Assembly: GCA_965367295.1 (NCBI GenBank)
Contig: CBDUHN010000004.1
Location: 1 to 64,000, forward strand
Reading direction: 5' to 3'
DNA: 64,000 nt
From: JAIVHA01 sp965367295
GTDB taxonomy: Bacteria > Pseudomonadota > Gammaproteobacteria > DSM-19610
The notes under the pieces were generated by a model. It did not search any database. It was given only the letters and a program-made list of their open reading frames with translations, and was not told where the DNA came from. The position numbers were made by a program, and so were the translations under genes. Each line of letters opens with the position of its first letter. Position 1 is the first letter of the stretch. Of this stretch, positions 7,558 through 16,293 are shown in pieces.

Positions 7558-8418
7558 ATGTCCGGCAAAGACTACCCCGTGCAAGGTGCCGGACTGGGTC
7601 TGCGGCGGACCCTGATGGGTCCGCTTGCAGAACAGTTTCCCGAACAGATCGGTTTTCTGGAAGTCGCCCCGGAAAACTGGATTGGCGTTGGCGGTGCATT
7701 CGGCAAACGCTTTCGTGCATTTACCGAACGGCATCCTTTTGTCTGCCACGGCCTGTCACTTTCGATCGGCGGCCCCGCTCCACTGGACGAAACCTTTATC
7801 CAGCGTATCCGGCGCTTTCTCGATGAACACCGGATTCGCGCCTATACCGAACACTTGAGCTACTGCAGTGATGACGGGCATCTCTATGACCTGATGCCCA
7901 TTCCCTTCACCGAAGAGGCCGTGCACTACGTAGCGGAACGCATCCGTCGTACCCAGGATATTCTGGAGCGGCGTATCGCCATGGAAAATGTTTCCTACTA
8001 CGCTGCGCCAGCACAGGAAATGACCGAGATCGACTTTCTCAATGCCGTGCTCGATGAAGCGGATTGCGATCTGCTCCTCGATGTAAACAACATTTACGTC
8101 AACAGCATCAATCACCGTTACGATGCCGATACTTTTCTCAGGTCCCTGCCGACTGAACGCATCGTCTACTTCCATGTGGCCGGCCATTTCCAGGAAGCCG
8201 AGGATCTGTACGTGGATACCCACGGCGCGCCGGTCATCGATCCGGTATGGGAACTGCTGGATAAGGCCTATGCGTATTTCGGCCCGGTTCCTACCCTGCT
8301 GGAACGTGATTTCAACATCCCCCCGCTAGCCGAACTGCTGGGCGAAATTGATCAGATCATACTCCGGCAGCAAAACCACCCGGATTCCAATGAACGACAC
8401 ACCGCCAAAAACCGCTGA
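7558..8418 (+). CDS. DUF692/MNIO family multinuclear iron oxidase (HvfB/BufB-like)
   Basis: This 286-residue protein is a TIM-barrel member of the DUF692 (MNIO) family, non-haem multi-iron enzymes that modify cysteines of RiPP precursors. Metal-ligand motifs are all present: HGLSLSIG (H64), YTEHLSY (H99), ENVSYY (E143), DVNNIYVNSINH (D175), HVAGH (H206), then DTHG and LLERD. The N-terminal GAGLGLR is also typical. It starts 14 nt after the precursor stop. The partner gene overlaps its end by 29 nt. It probably converts the EGKCG cysteines of the upstream peptide in the cytoplasm before export. The family call is certain; the exact chemistry is inferred from HvfB. Confidence 0.92.
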   Translation: MSGKDYPVQGAGLGLRRTLMGPLAEQFPEQIGFLEVAPENWIGVGGAFGKRFRAFTERHPFVCHGLSLSIGGPAPLDETFIQRIRRFLDEHRIRAYTEHLSYCSDDGHLYDLMPIPFTEEAVHYVAERIRRTQDILERRIAMENVSYYAAPAQEMTEIDFLNAVLDEADCDLLLDVNNIYVNSINHRYDADTFLRSLPTERIVYFHVAGHFQEAEDLYVDTHGAPVIDPVWELLDKAYAYFGPVPTLLERDFNIPPLAELLGEIDQIILRQQNHPDSNERHTAKNR

Positions 8419-9205
8419 ACAACCGGCGTTCATCGCCCACCAGTATGCGTTCGCTGCGCATATCCGCGATCCGCAGCACAAGCCGTGCCCTGCCGACGTG
8501 GAAGAACGGCGCATGAACATCTACCGTGAACTGTTTTTCAACAATGTGGAAGGATTCCTCGCCAGCACCTTTCCGGTACTGCGAAGCCTGACCGACGAGG
8601 CCCGCTGGATTGCGATGGCGCGGGATTTCTATGCCCGCCATTATTGCCATTCTCCCCTGTTCCTGGAGATTCCCAGGGAGTTCCTGCACTACCTGGAGCA
8701 GGAGCGCGAGGCACAACCGGAAGACCCACCCTTTCTGCGTGAGCTGGCCCATTATGAGTGGGTGGAACTGGCCCTGTCGGTGGCGGAGGATCCCACTGAG
8801 GATGCTGCGATCAGTACCGACGGGGATCTGCTGGCTGAACAGCCAGTGCTTTCCCCGCTGGCATGGGCATTTTGCTATCGTTTCCCGGTGCACCGTATTC
8901 AAGCCGGTTTCCAGCCGCAGGAACCGGCACCCCAACCGGTATACCTGCTGATCTACCGCGATGGGCAGGACAGCGTGCATTTCGTGGAGCTGAATGCCGT
9001 CAGTGCGCGCCTGTTTGACCTGCTCAGCGGCGACCAGCCCTATACCGGTCACACTGCACTGCAGCAGATCACCACGGAGCTACAGCACCCGAATCCAGAC
9101 ACGGTGATTGCCGGCGGGCTGCAGATCCTGCAGCAGTGGCGCGAGATGGGGGTTGTGAGCGGTACGATTATTCCCCAGGGCCCACCCAGGGCCTCCGCCC
9201 GGTAA
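8390..9205 (+). CDS. DUF2063 partner protein of the MNIO enzyme (HvfC/BufC-like)
   Basis: This 271-residue protein has the DUF2063 N-terminal domain: RRMNIYRELFFNNVEGFLASTFPVL, then RDFYARHYCHSPLFLEIPREFL and LAHYEWVELAL. A C-terminal domain follows that resembles a RiPP-recognition/condensation-type fold. In characterised systems this protein forms an obligate complex with the MNIO enzyme and recruits the precursor. The ATG at 8390 (MNDTPPKT) lies inside the end of the MNIO gene, so translation is probably coupled. No DoxX (HvfD-like) gene follows; the next gene, gloA, is on the other strand. Confidence 0.88.
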   Translation: MNDTPPKTAEQPAFIAHQYAFAAHIRDPQHKPCPADVEERRMNIYRELFFNNVEGFLASTFPVLRSLTDEARWIAMARDFYARHYCHSPLFLEIPREFLHYLEQEREAQPEDPPFLRELAHYEWVELALSVAEDPTEDAAISTDGDLLAEQPVLSPLAWAFCYRFPVHRIQAGFQPQEPAPQPVYLLIYRDGQDSVHFVELNAVSARLFDLLSGDQPYTGHTALQQITTELQHPNPDTVIAGGLQILQQWREMGVVSGTIIPQGPPRASAR

Positions 9206-9233
9206 AAAGGGCGCCTCTCGACACCCTCTCCAT

Positions 9234-9620
9234 TCAGTGCTTGCGACCAATCAGCTCGATGGGGTAGCCATCCGGGTCCTCCACGAAGGAAATGATGGTT
9301 GTCCCGGCATTCATCGGCCCAGCATCGCGCAGGATCTTACCGCCATGCTGCCGGATCTCGTCCGTGGCCCGGTAGACATCCTCCACCTCCAGTGCAATAT
9401 GGCCATACCCGTTGCCGATATCATAGGCATCGGTATCCCAGTTGTAGGTCAGCTCGATCACCGTGTTCTCGGACTCATCACCATACCCGACAAAAGCCAG
9501 GGTGAATTTTCCATCAGGATAGTCCTTCTGGCGCAGCAGTTTCATGCCCAGCACTTCGGTATAAAAACGAATGGAGCGATCGAGATCACCGACCCGCAGC
9601 ATGGTGTGAAGTATGCGCAT
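9234..9620 (-). CDS. gloA: Lactoylglutathione lyase (glyoxalase I)
   Basis: This 128-residue protein begins MRILHTMLRVGDLDRSIRFY, the canonical GloA start. GHIALEVEDVY and FVEDPDGYPIELI supply the other metal-ligand regions of the bacterial Ni/Co-type enzyme (His5, His and Glu ligands). It converts the hemithioacetal of methylglyoxal and glutathione to S-lactoylglutathione. The ATG at 9620 has GGAGAAGG upstream; the longer open frame to 9698 is not needed. It stands alone, converging on the copper-peptide operon. Confidence 0.95.
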   Translation of the reverse strand: MRILHTMLRVGDLDRSIRFYTEVLGMKLLRQKDYPDGKFTLAFVGYGDESENTVIELTYNWDTDAYDIGNGYGHIALEVEDVYRATDEIRQHGGKILRDAGPMNAGTTIISFVEDPDGYPIELIGRKH

Positions 9621-9785
9621 ATCCTTCTCCTGGTATCCGGTTGTGCAGCCACGAACGGACTGCGCTGGTCGCAATATTGTACCACCGCCCATCGACATTA
9701 CGGATGCGGCAGCTGCCGCAGAAGAACCGACGATTGAATCACAGGAAAACCCACCCTCACGAGCGCAAGGGTGGGCAGCAGGAGC

Positions 9786-11000
<1,215 letters not shown>

Positions 11001-11124
11001 GGTTGTGTTACGCCCTGTGTAATGGATTCGGTTGTAGTTTGTCCCTTGCGGAACATGGCACACTGGTTGCGCCCTGATCTGGTTGTGAAACCTATATCGC
11101 TGTATCTCTAATTGGCGTGCGATT

Positions 11125-11410
11125 CGGATGCCTTCCTTTCGCCGCTTGCTGCGGCGAGCTCCTTTTCTTTGCCTCGCCAAAGAAAAGGAGCCAAAAGAAA
11201 GGCGACCCGGTGACGCCGCCCCCTGCCGGGGGTTCCCTGCGCTTCTCGGAATTTCGAGCGCTCGCCCAACTCGCTATCTTTCCGGGCATGGAAAACCACC
11301 CATGCCCGGAAAGACAGCTCGGACAGGAGGCTCGCTTCCTCTCGAAATCCCTGCGATGCTCGGCGGCGCCGACGGGGCCCGGGTGCCACCCCAATCTGGC
11401 TCAGGTTCTA
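11125..11410 (-). repeat. Structured intergenic repeat, copy A (minus orientation)
   Basis: Read on the minus strand, this copy shares blocks with copies B and C. They are GGCACCCGGG.CCCGT.GGCGC, GAGCATCGCAGGG and CCGAGAAGCGCAGGG, then a CCTTTTCTTTG/CAAAGAAAAGG hairpin (11161-11171 with 11178-11188, 11-bp perfect). Its internal segment differs: arms ATTTCGAG/CTCGAAAT (11251-11258, 11341-11348) enclose a 14-bp perfect hairpin at 11278-11291/11300-11313. Open frames through it are repeat-derived, not genes. Confidence 0.85.
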
Positions 11411-11459
11411 ACCTACTCTCCGTTCAGCGCCTACAGGTCCAAATTGATTCGGACGGTTT

Positions 11460-11725
11460 TCATCAGTCGGCGGCATTGCCCGAAGGCAAATTCGGACTTA
11501 CCACAAAATCCGGCACCAAGGTCCCGTAGGACGCGCCGAGCATCGCAGGAAAGATCGGATCAAGCGCGCAACTGTTTGAGCCGCGCAGCGGCGAGTTTTG
11601 CGCGCGCCGATTTTTCCGAGAAGCGCAGGGAACCCCCGATAGGGGGCGAGGCCTCCGGGTGCCTTTTCTTTGGGCAAGCAAAGAAAAGGAACTCGCCCCA
11701 GCAAGGGGCGAAACAAAAGTCATGG
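11460..11725 (+). repeat. Structured intergenic repeat, copy B
   Basis: This copy is close in sequence to copy C and inverted relative to A. Its stems are CCGAA/TTCGG around the loop GGCAAA near 11480-11495, AAGATCGG/CCGATTTT (11551-11558 with 11607-11614), GCGCGCAA/TTGCGCGC (11564-11571 with 11598-11605) and CCGC/GCGG (11581-11591). The terminal 11-bp hairpin CCTTTTCTTTG/CAAAGAAAAGG lies at 11662-11689. It occupies the space upstream of argG and downstream of the E2-E3 gene. Confidence 0.87.
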
Positions 11726-11777
11726 CGTAGCACACCAACAAAACAAACACCATCCGAATAAATTCGAACCTACAAAC

Positions 11778-14700
11778 CTATTTCCTGGAACGCCGCAGAC
11801 GCGACAACAAACGTCGCGCCAGTTCCCCGAACAACTCCGTCTGGGTCGGATGCGGATGAATGGCGTTGGCCACCTGCTCCAGGGTCATGTCACCGGAAAC
11901 CATCATCACCGCCTCGCCGATCAGGGTATCCGCATGATCGGCCAGCAGGTGCACGCCGACGATGCGGTGCGACTGCTTATCGGCGACGATCTTGATCATG
12001 CCATGCAGTTCATTGTTGATCATGGCCTTGGCATCGATGTTCATGGGCACCTTCACCTCCACGGCATCGATACCCTTGGCCTTGGCCTGGTCCAGGGACA
12101 GCCCTACGAAAGCAGCCTCGGGACGGGTGAAGATCACCCCGCAGTCCTTGTCCTGGTCGTACTTCATGTCTTCGCCAAGGATGGTGTTGGCCGCCACACG
12201 GCCCTGCTGACCGGCAGTGTGCGCCAGCATATAACCACCGATCACATCACCGATGGCAAAGATGTGTGGCACGCTGGTACGGCAACGGGCATCAGCCTTG
12301 ATGGCGGGACCGTCGGTGGCGATGCCGGCCTTGTCCACATCCAGACCATCGAGCACCGGGCGTTTGCCGGTACCCATGATGACGTAGTCAGCCTTGATCT
12401 TGTGGGCCTTACCCTCGCTATCCTTGTACGCCACCTGCATGTTGCCGGCCTTGCCGGAGATCTTGTCGATGGCCACCGAGGTATGCACATCGAGGCGCGG
12501 GTCATCGTTGAGCACCGCCGTGAGGTGCCTGGCGATCTCAGGCTCCACTTCCGCCAGGATGCGGTCTTTCGCTTCCAGCAGCGTAACCTTGGCACCGAAG
12601 TCCTGCATCAACTGCGCCATTTCCAGGCCAATTGCGCCACCACCGATCACCACCAGCTTTTTCGGCTGTTCCTTCAGGCCCCAGACGGTATCGGATGTGA
12701 GCACACCACCACCCTCACCCAGACCTTCCCGGGCACCGGGGATTGGCGGGACAAAGGGCGGCGCGCCGGTAGCGACCACGGCACAGCCGAAACTGAGCTT
12801 GTCACCCTGCTTGCCGTCGCCCTGGTGGGCGCGGGTATGCGGGTCATCCTGGTTGCCACCCTTGTCGATGAACACATGGTGATCATCAACGAAGCGGGCA
12901 AAACCCTGGATGTAATGGATCTTCACGCCCTTGTCGGTCTTGAGCGCCATGTCGCCGCGGGTTTCGAGTACGTTGCGACGAGTGGCTTCCAGCCTGCCCC
13001 AGTCGAGGGTCGCCTTGGTGGTGCCCATCACGCCCAGGTGCGCATCCTCGTGACGATCGCGGATGCGATCTGCGGCGGCACGCCAGGCCTTGGACGGGAT
13101 ACAGCCACGCCACAGGCATTCGCCACCGGGGAACGGGGAATCGTTGACCATGGCCACCTTCATGCCATGACCCGCGAGATCGCGGGCACAGTCCTCACCA
13201 CCGGGGCCACCACCGATGACAATCACGTCATAGTCCCAGCTACCTTCAGGAATCGCCGGGCCGGTCGGCCCCATCCAGGTATCCGGTCGTTCGATCAAGC
13301 CCTTCAGATCGCCGAGATACATGGCCACATCGGCGCCGTTCACCACCCGGTGATCACCGGTGATGGTGAATGGGCTGCCCTGCTCGGTGTTGGCGGAGAT
13401 GGCCAGAATGGCGGCGATACCCGGGGTGGCGATGGCATCGAAATGGCTGACACCGAACATACCCATGTTGGAGACCTGGAAGGTGGAGCCGGTGTATTCC
13501 TCGGGCTTCAGGCGCCGCTTGCGGGCACGGGCCACCAGGTCCTTCCAGTCCTCATTGAGTTCATCCAGTTCACGGGATTCGCAGTTGCGCAGTACCGGTA
13601 CCACCAGGCCGCCGCCATCGGCGGCCACGGCCATGCCGACATCCACGTTACTGCGCTCTACCAGCTTGTTGCTGGGCTGGTAGCACCAATTCATCTTCGG
13701 GTACTTGGCCATGGCCAGGGCACAGGCCTTGGCGATGGCCACCGTCACCGACACACCGGCAGCCTTGGAGGCCTTGATAAGCGCGCCGAGCTTGATATTG
13801 GCGGTGACCCGGAAGGTCGGCATAGTCAGCGAATCGGTCATGGCCTGACTGATAGCCGCTTCCAGCTTGTTCATGGGACGACCATTACCCGGCACATCCA
13901 CCTCGCGGAAACCGCCACCGGCCGCCGCCATAGGCTGGGCGCCCATGACATCCTGCGCCACGATGGCACCCCGGGGGCCACTGCCACTGACAGTATTGAT
14001 ATCGATGCCGCGCTGGCCGGCCAGCTTGCGTGCATAGGGCGTGGCGCCGCGACCGGCGGGGCGTGGTGCCGGCGCACCACCGGTATTCATGACTCCGGCG
14101 GGCACCGGCGTGGCAGTGACGGATGCCCCGCTCGGAACCGGCGCGCTGGCCGCCGCCGTGGCCGGCTTGGCCGCTGGCGCGGTGCTCGCCACGGCTTCCT
14201 CGGTCACCACTTGTTCCGGCTTTTCCACCAGATAGGCCATGGGTGCGCCCACGGCCACGGTGCTGTCCACCGGCGCGATGGGACCGGACAGATAGCCTTC
14301 GCGGAACACCTCCACGTCCATGATGGCCTTGTCGGTTTCCACCTGGGCCACGATGGTGCCACGGGTGATCTTGTCACCCGGCTGTTTTTCCCAGCTGACC
14401 ACCACGCCCTCGGTCATGGTATCGGACAGTTGCTGCATGGCAATGGTGTAGACCGCACCATCCGGTGCACCTGCTGCAGCCGGTGCTTCGGCGGCCGGTT
14501 CCGGTTGCGCTGGCGTTTCCGTTGCTTCTACAGGCACCACCTCGGCGCTACTCGTCGCCGGTGCCGCTGCATCGCCCGCCTGCACCTCTTCCTGGCTGGC
14601 CACGATATAGCCGATGGCATCACCGACCGGGACCGTACTGTCTACCGGCAGCAGGGGACCGGACAGGTAACCGTCGCGGAATACCTCCACATCCATGATG

Positions 14701-14837
14701 GCCTTGTCGGTTTCCACCGTAGCCACGATGGTGCCACGCTCGATCCGGTCGCCAATGTTCTTTTCCCAGCTGACGATGACACCTTCAGTCATGGTGTCCG
14801 AGAGCTGGGGCATTTTGATTACGTAGGGTTCAGCCAT
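11778..14837 (-). CDS. Fused pyruvate dehydrogenase E2 (dihydrolipoamide acetyltransferase) and E3 (dihydrolipoamide dehydrogenase)
   Basis: One 1019-residue polypeptide carries both PDH-complex activities. Residues 1-80 and 126-205 are lipoyl domains with VETDKAIMDVEV (lipoyl Lys45 and Lys170). Ala/Pro-rich linkers follow. A peripheral-subunit-binding motif (ATPYARKLAGQRGIDI) lies at 265-300 and the acetyltransferase core at about 310-520 with catalytic GDHRVVNGAD (His496). From about 535 comes a complete FAD disulfide reductase: VIGGGPGG, CLWRGC (redox Cys574/Cys579), NAD-site VVIGGGAIGLEMA and C-terminal HPHPTQTE (His996). No stop or frameshift separates the halves. E2 and E3 are normally separate genes. 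It follows pdhA-pdhB on the same strand, separated by repeat C. Confidence 0.93.
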   Translation of the reverse strand: MAEPYVIKMPQLSDTMTEGVIVSWEKNIGDRIERGTIVATVETDKAIMDVEVFRDGYLSGPLLPVDSTVPVGDAIGYIVASQEEVQAGDAAAPATSSAEVVPVEATETPAQPEPAAEAPAAAGAPDGAVYTIAMQQLSDTMTEGVVVSWEKQPGDKITRGTIVAQVETDKAIMDVEVFREGYLSGPIAPVDSTVAVGAPMAYLVEKPEQVVTEEAVASTAPAAKPATAAASAPVPSGASVTATPVPAGVMNTGGAPAPRPAGRGATPYARKLAGQRGIDINTVSGSGPRGAIVAQDVMGAQPMAAAGGGFREVDVPGNGRPMNKLEAAISQAMTDSLTMPTFRVTANIKLGALIKASKAAGVSVTVAIAKACALAMAKYPKMNWCYQPSNKLVERSNVDVGMAVAADGGGLVVPVLRNCESRELDELNEDWKDLVARARKRRLKPEEYTGSTFQVSNMGMFGVSHFDAIATPGIAAILAISANTEQGSPFTITGDHRVVNGADVAMYLGDLKGLIERPDTWMGPTGPAIPEGSWDYDVIVIGGGPGGEDCARDLAGHGMKVAMVNDSPFPGGECLWRGCIPSKAWRAAADRIRDRHEDAHLGVMGTTKATLDWGRLEATRRNVLETRGDMALKTDKGVKIHYIQGFARFVDDHHVFIDKGGNQDDPHTRAHQGDGKQGDKLSFGCAVVATGAPPFVPPIPGAREGLGEGGGVLTSDTVWGLKEQPKKLVVIGGGAIGLEMAQLMQDFGAKVTLLEAKDRILAEVEPEIARHLTAVLNDDPRLDVHTSVAIDKISGKAGNMQVAYKDSEGKAHKIKADYVIMGTGKRPVLDGLDVDKAGIATDGPAIKADARCRTSVPHIFAIGDVIGGYMLAHTAGQQGRVAANTILGEDMKYDQDKDCGVIFTRPEAAFVGLSLDQAKAKGIDAVEVKVPMNIDAKAMINNELHGMIKIVADKQSHRIVGVHLLADHADTLIGEAVMMVSGDMTLEQVANAIHPHPTQTELFGELARRLLSRLRRSRK

Positions 14838-14924
14838 GCGTTTTGAATCCAGTCAGAAATCCAGTCATTGCGCCACAATCAAATGGCACAGCAAATTCAG
14901 CCTTTTGTTCCGCCCCGGCTGGAG

Positions 14925-15200
14925 CGGTCTAACCGACGGTGGCAGTGCGAAGGCAAATTCGCACCCGCCGAAGCCAGGCACCCGGGTCCCGTTGGCGCTG
15001 CTGAGCATCGCAGGGAAAACCGGATCAAGCGCGCAACTGTCTGAACCGCGGAGCGGCGAGTTTTGCGTGCGCCGGTTTTACCGAGAAGCGCAGGGTACCC
15101 GCGTAGCGGGCAAGCCGTCGGGCCGCCTTTCTTTTGGTTTCTTTTCTTTGGCGGGGCAAAGAAAAGAAACCCGCCCAGCCAGGGCGGAAGAAATGCGGTG
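14925..15200 (+). repeat. Structured intergenic repeat, copy C
   Basis: Same orientation and architecture as copy B, with compensatory base changes. Stems are GTGCGAA/TTCGCAC around GGCAAA (14945-14964), AAAACCGG/CCGGTTTT (15016-15023 with 15072-15079), GCGCGCAA/TTGCGTGC (15029-15036 with 15063-15070) and CCGC/GCGG (15046-15056). The terminal 15-bp perfect hairpin lies at 15136-15150/15157-15171. It fills most of the ~475-bp gap between pdhB and the E2-E3 gene. Copies B and C form direct repeats around that gene. Confidence 0.87.
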
Positions 15201-15312
15201 GTCTAGCACACAATCCATTCAAGGCACCTGAACAACGCAAGCCATCGCCCGCACTCTTGTCCGAATAAATCTCGGACCTACAGGTAAACCATCGCGACGA
15301 GGTGCCAGGGCC

Positions 15313-16293
15313 TTACTTCCCGAGCATGGCCAGCACGGCCTGCACCACATCCTGCGCATTGGGAATGGCCGCCTTTTCCAGCTCATGGTTGTAGGGGATC
15401 GGCACATTCACCGCCGACACCCGCACCGGGGCTGCATCCAGCTCGAAGAAGCATTCCTCGTTGATGATGGCCATGACTTCGGAGCCAACACCCACCGGTG
15501 CCTCGGCCTCTTCGACGATCACCGCACGATGGGTCTTGCTCACCGACTTGCGGATGCCTTCACGATCCAGCGGTGCCAGGGAATAGAGATCCACCACCTC
15601 GGCGTTTATGCCATGCTGTTTGGCGAGGATCTCCGCCGCCTGCAGGGACCAGTGCACGGAAATGTTGTAACCGAACAGGGTCACATCACTACCTTCCCGG
15701 CTTACTTCGGAACCTTCCAGCGGATGGAAGAATTCTTCGTCCGGCACCTCGCCCTTCATGTTGTACATGAGTTCGTGTTCGTTGATGAACACCGGGTCGT
15801 TGCAGCGCACGGCGGATTTCAGCAGCCCGTAGGCCTGCCGCGGATTGGACGGGGTGACCACACGCAGACCGGCCACGCCCATGAATACCTTCTCCATACG
15901 CGCGGAATGCTGGGCGCCCAGCTGGTGGGCGGTACCACCCGGGGAGCGCACCACCACCGGCGCGGTGAGCTGACCACCGGACATGTAGCGCACCTTGGCG
16001 GCACTGTTGAATATCTGGTCCATGGCCAGCCAGGCGAAGTTCACCGACATGATTTCAATGATCGGCCGCACGCCCAGGAAGGAGGCACCGATGCCCAGAC
16101 CGGTATAGCCGTTTTCGGAAATCGGCGTATCGATCACGCGCTCGGGACCATACTTGTCGAACAGTCCCTGGGTGGCCTTATAGGTACCCCCGGCGACACC
16201 GATATCCTCACCCATGCAGATCACCAGGGGATCGCGGGTCATTTCTTCATCGTGGGCGCGACGCAGCGCTTCCCAGAACATTATCTCGGCCAT
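15313..16293 (-). CDS. pdhB: Pyruvate dehydrogenase E1 component, beta subunit
   Basis: This 326-residue transketolase-like protein begins MAEIMFWEALRRAHDEEM. It contains MGEDIGVAGGTYKATQGL, DTPISENGYTGLGIGAS and the C-terminal transketolase domain (VEEAEAPVGVGSEVMAII). With the alpha subunit it forms the heterotetrameric thiamine-diphosphate E1, which decarboxylates pyruvate and acetylates the E2 lipoyl groups. Its ATG follows the pdhA TAA directly (TAAATG), so the two are co-translated. A role in a branched-chain or acetoin complex is possible, but the sequence and the adjacent E2/E3 favour pyruvate. Confidence 0.92.
   Translation of the reverse strand: MAEIMFWEALRRAHDEEMTRDPLVICMGEDIGVAGGTYKATQGLFDKYGPERVIDTPISENGYTGLGIGASFLGVRPIIEIMSVNFAWLAMDQIFNSAAKVRYMSGGQLTAPVVVRSPGGTAHQLGAQHSARMEKVFMGVAGLRVVTPSNPRQAYGLLKSAVRCNDPVFINEHELMYNMKGEVPDEEFFHPLEGSEVSREGSDVTLFGYNISVHWSLQAAEILAKQHGINAEVVDLYSLAPLDREGIRKSVSKTHRAVIVEEAEAPVGVGSEVMAIINEECFFELDAAPVRVSAVNVPIPYNHELEKAAIPNAQDVVQAVLAMLGK

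Noticed and set aside
11117..11761. Open frames through the repeat cluster upstream of argG
   Set aside because: They read through repeat copies A and B and encode typical repeat-derived Arg/Ser/Pro-rich peptides. The same segments recur in copy C without a conserved start or frame.
11670..14846. A 1058-codon open frame on the + strand
   Set aside because: It is antisense to the E2-E3 fusion gene, which has full domain motifs. The antisense translation is His/Gly/Asp-rich low-complexity sequence produced by the GC-rich complementary strand.
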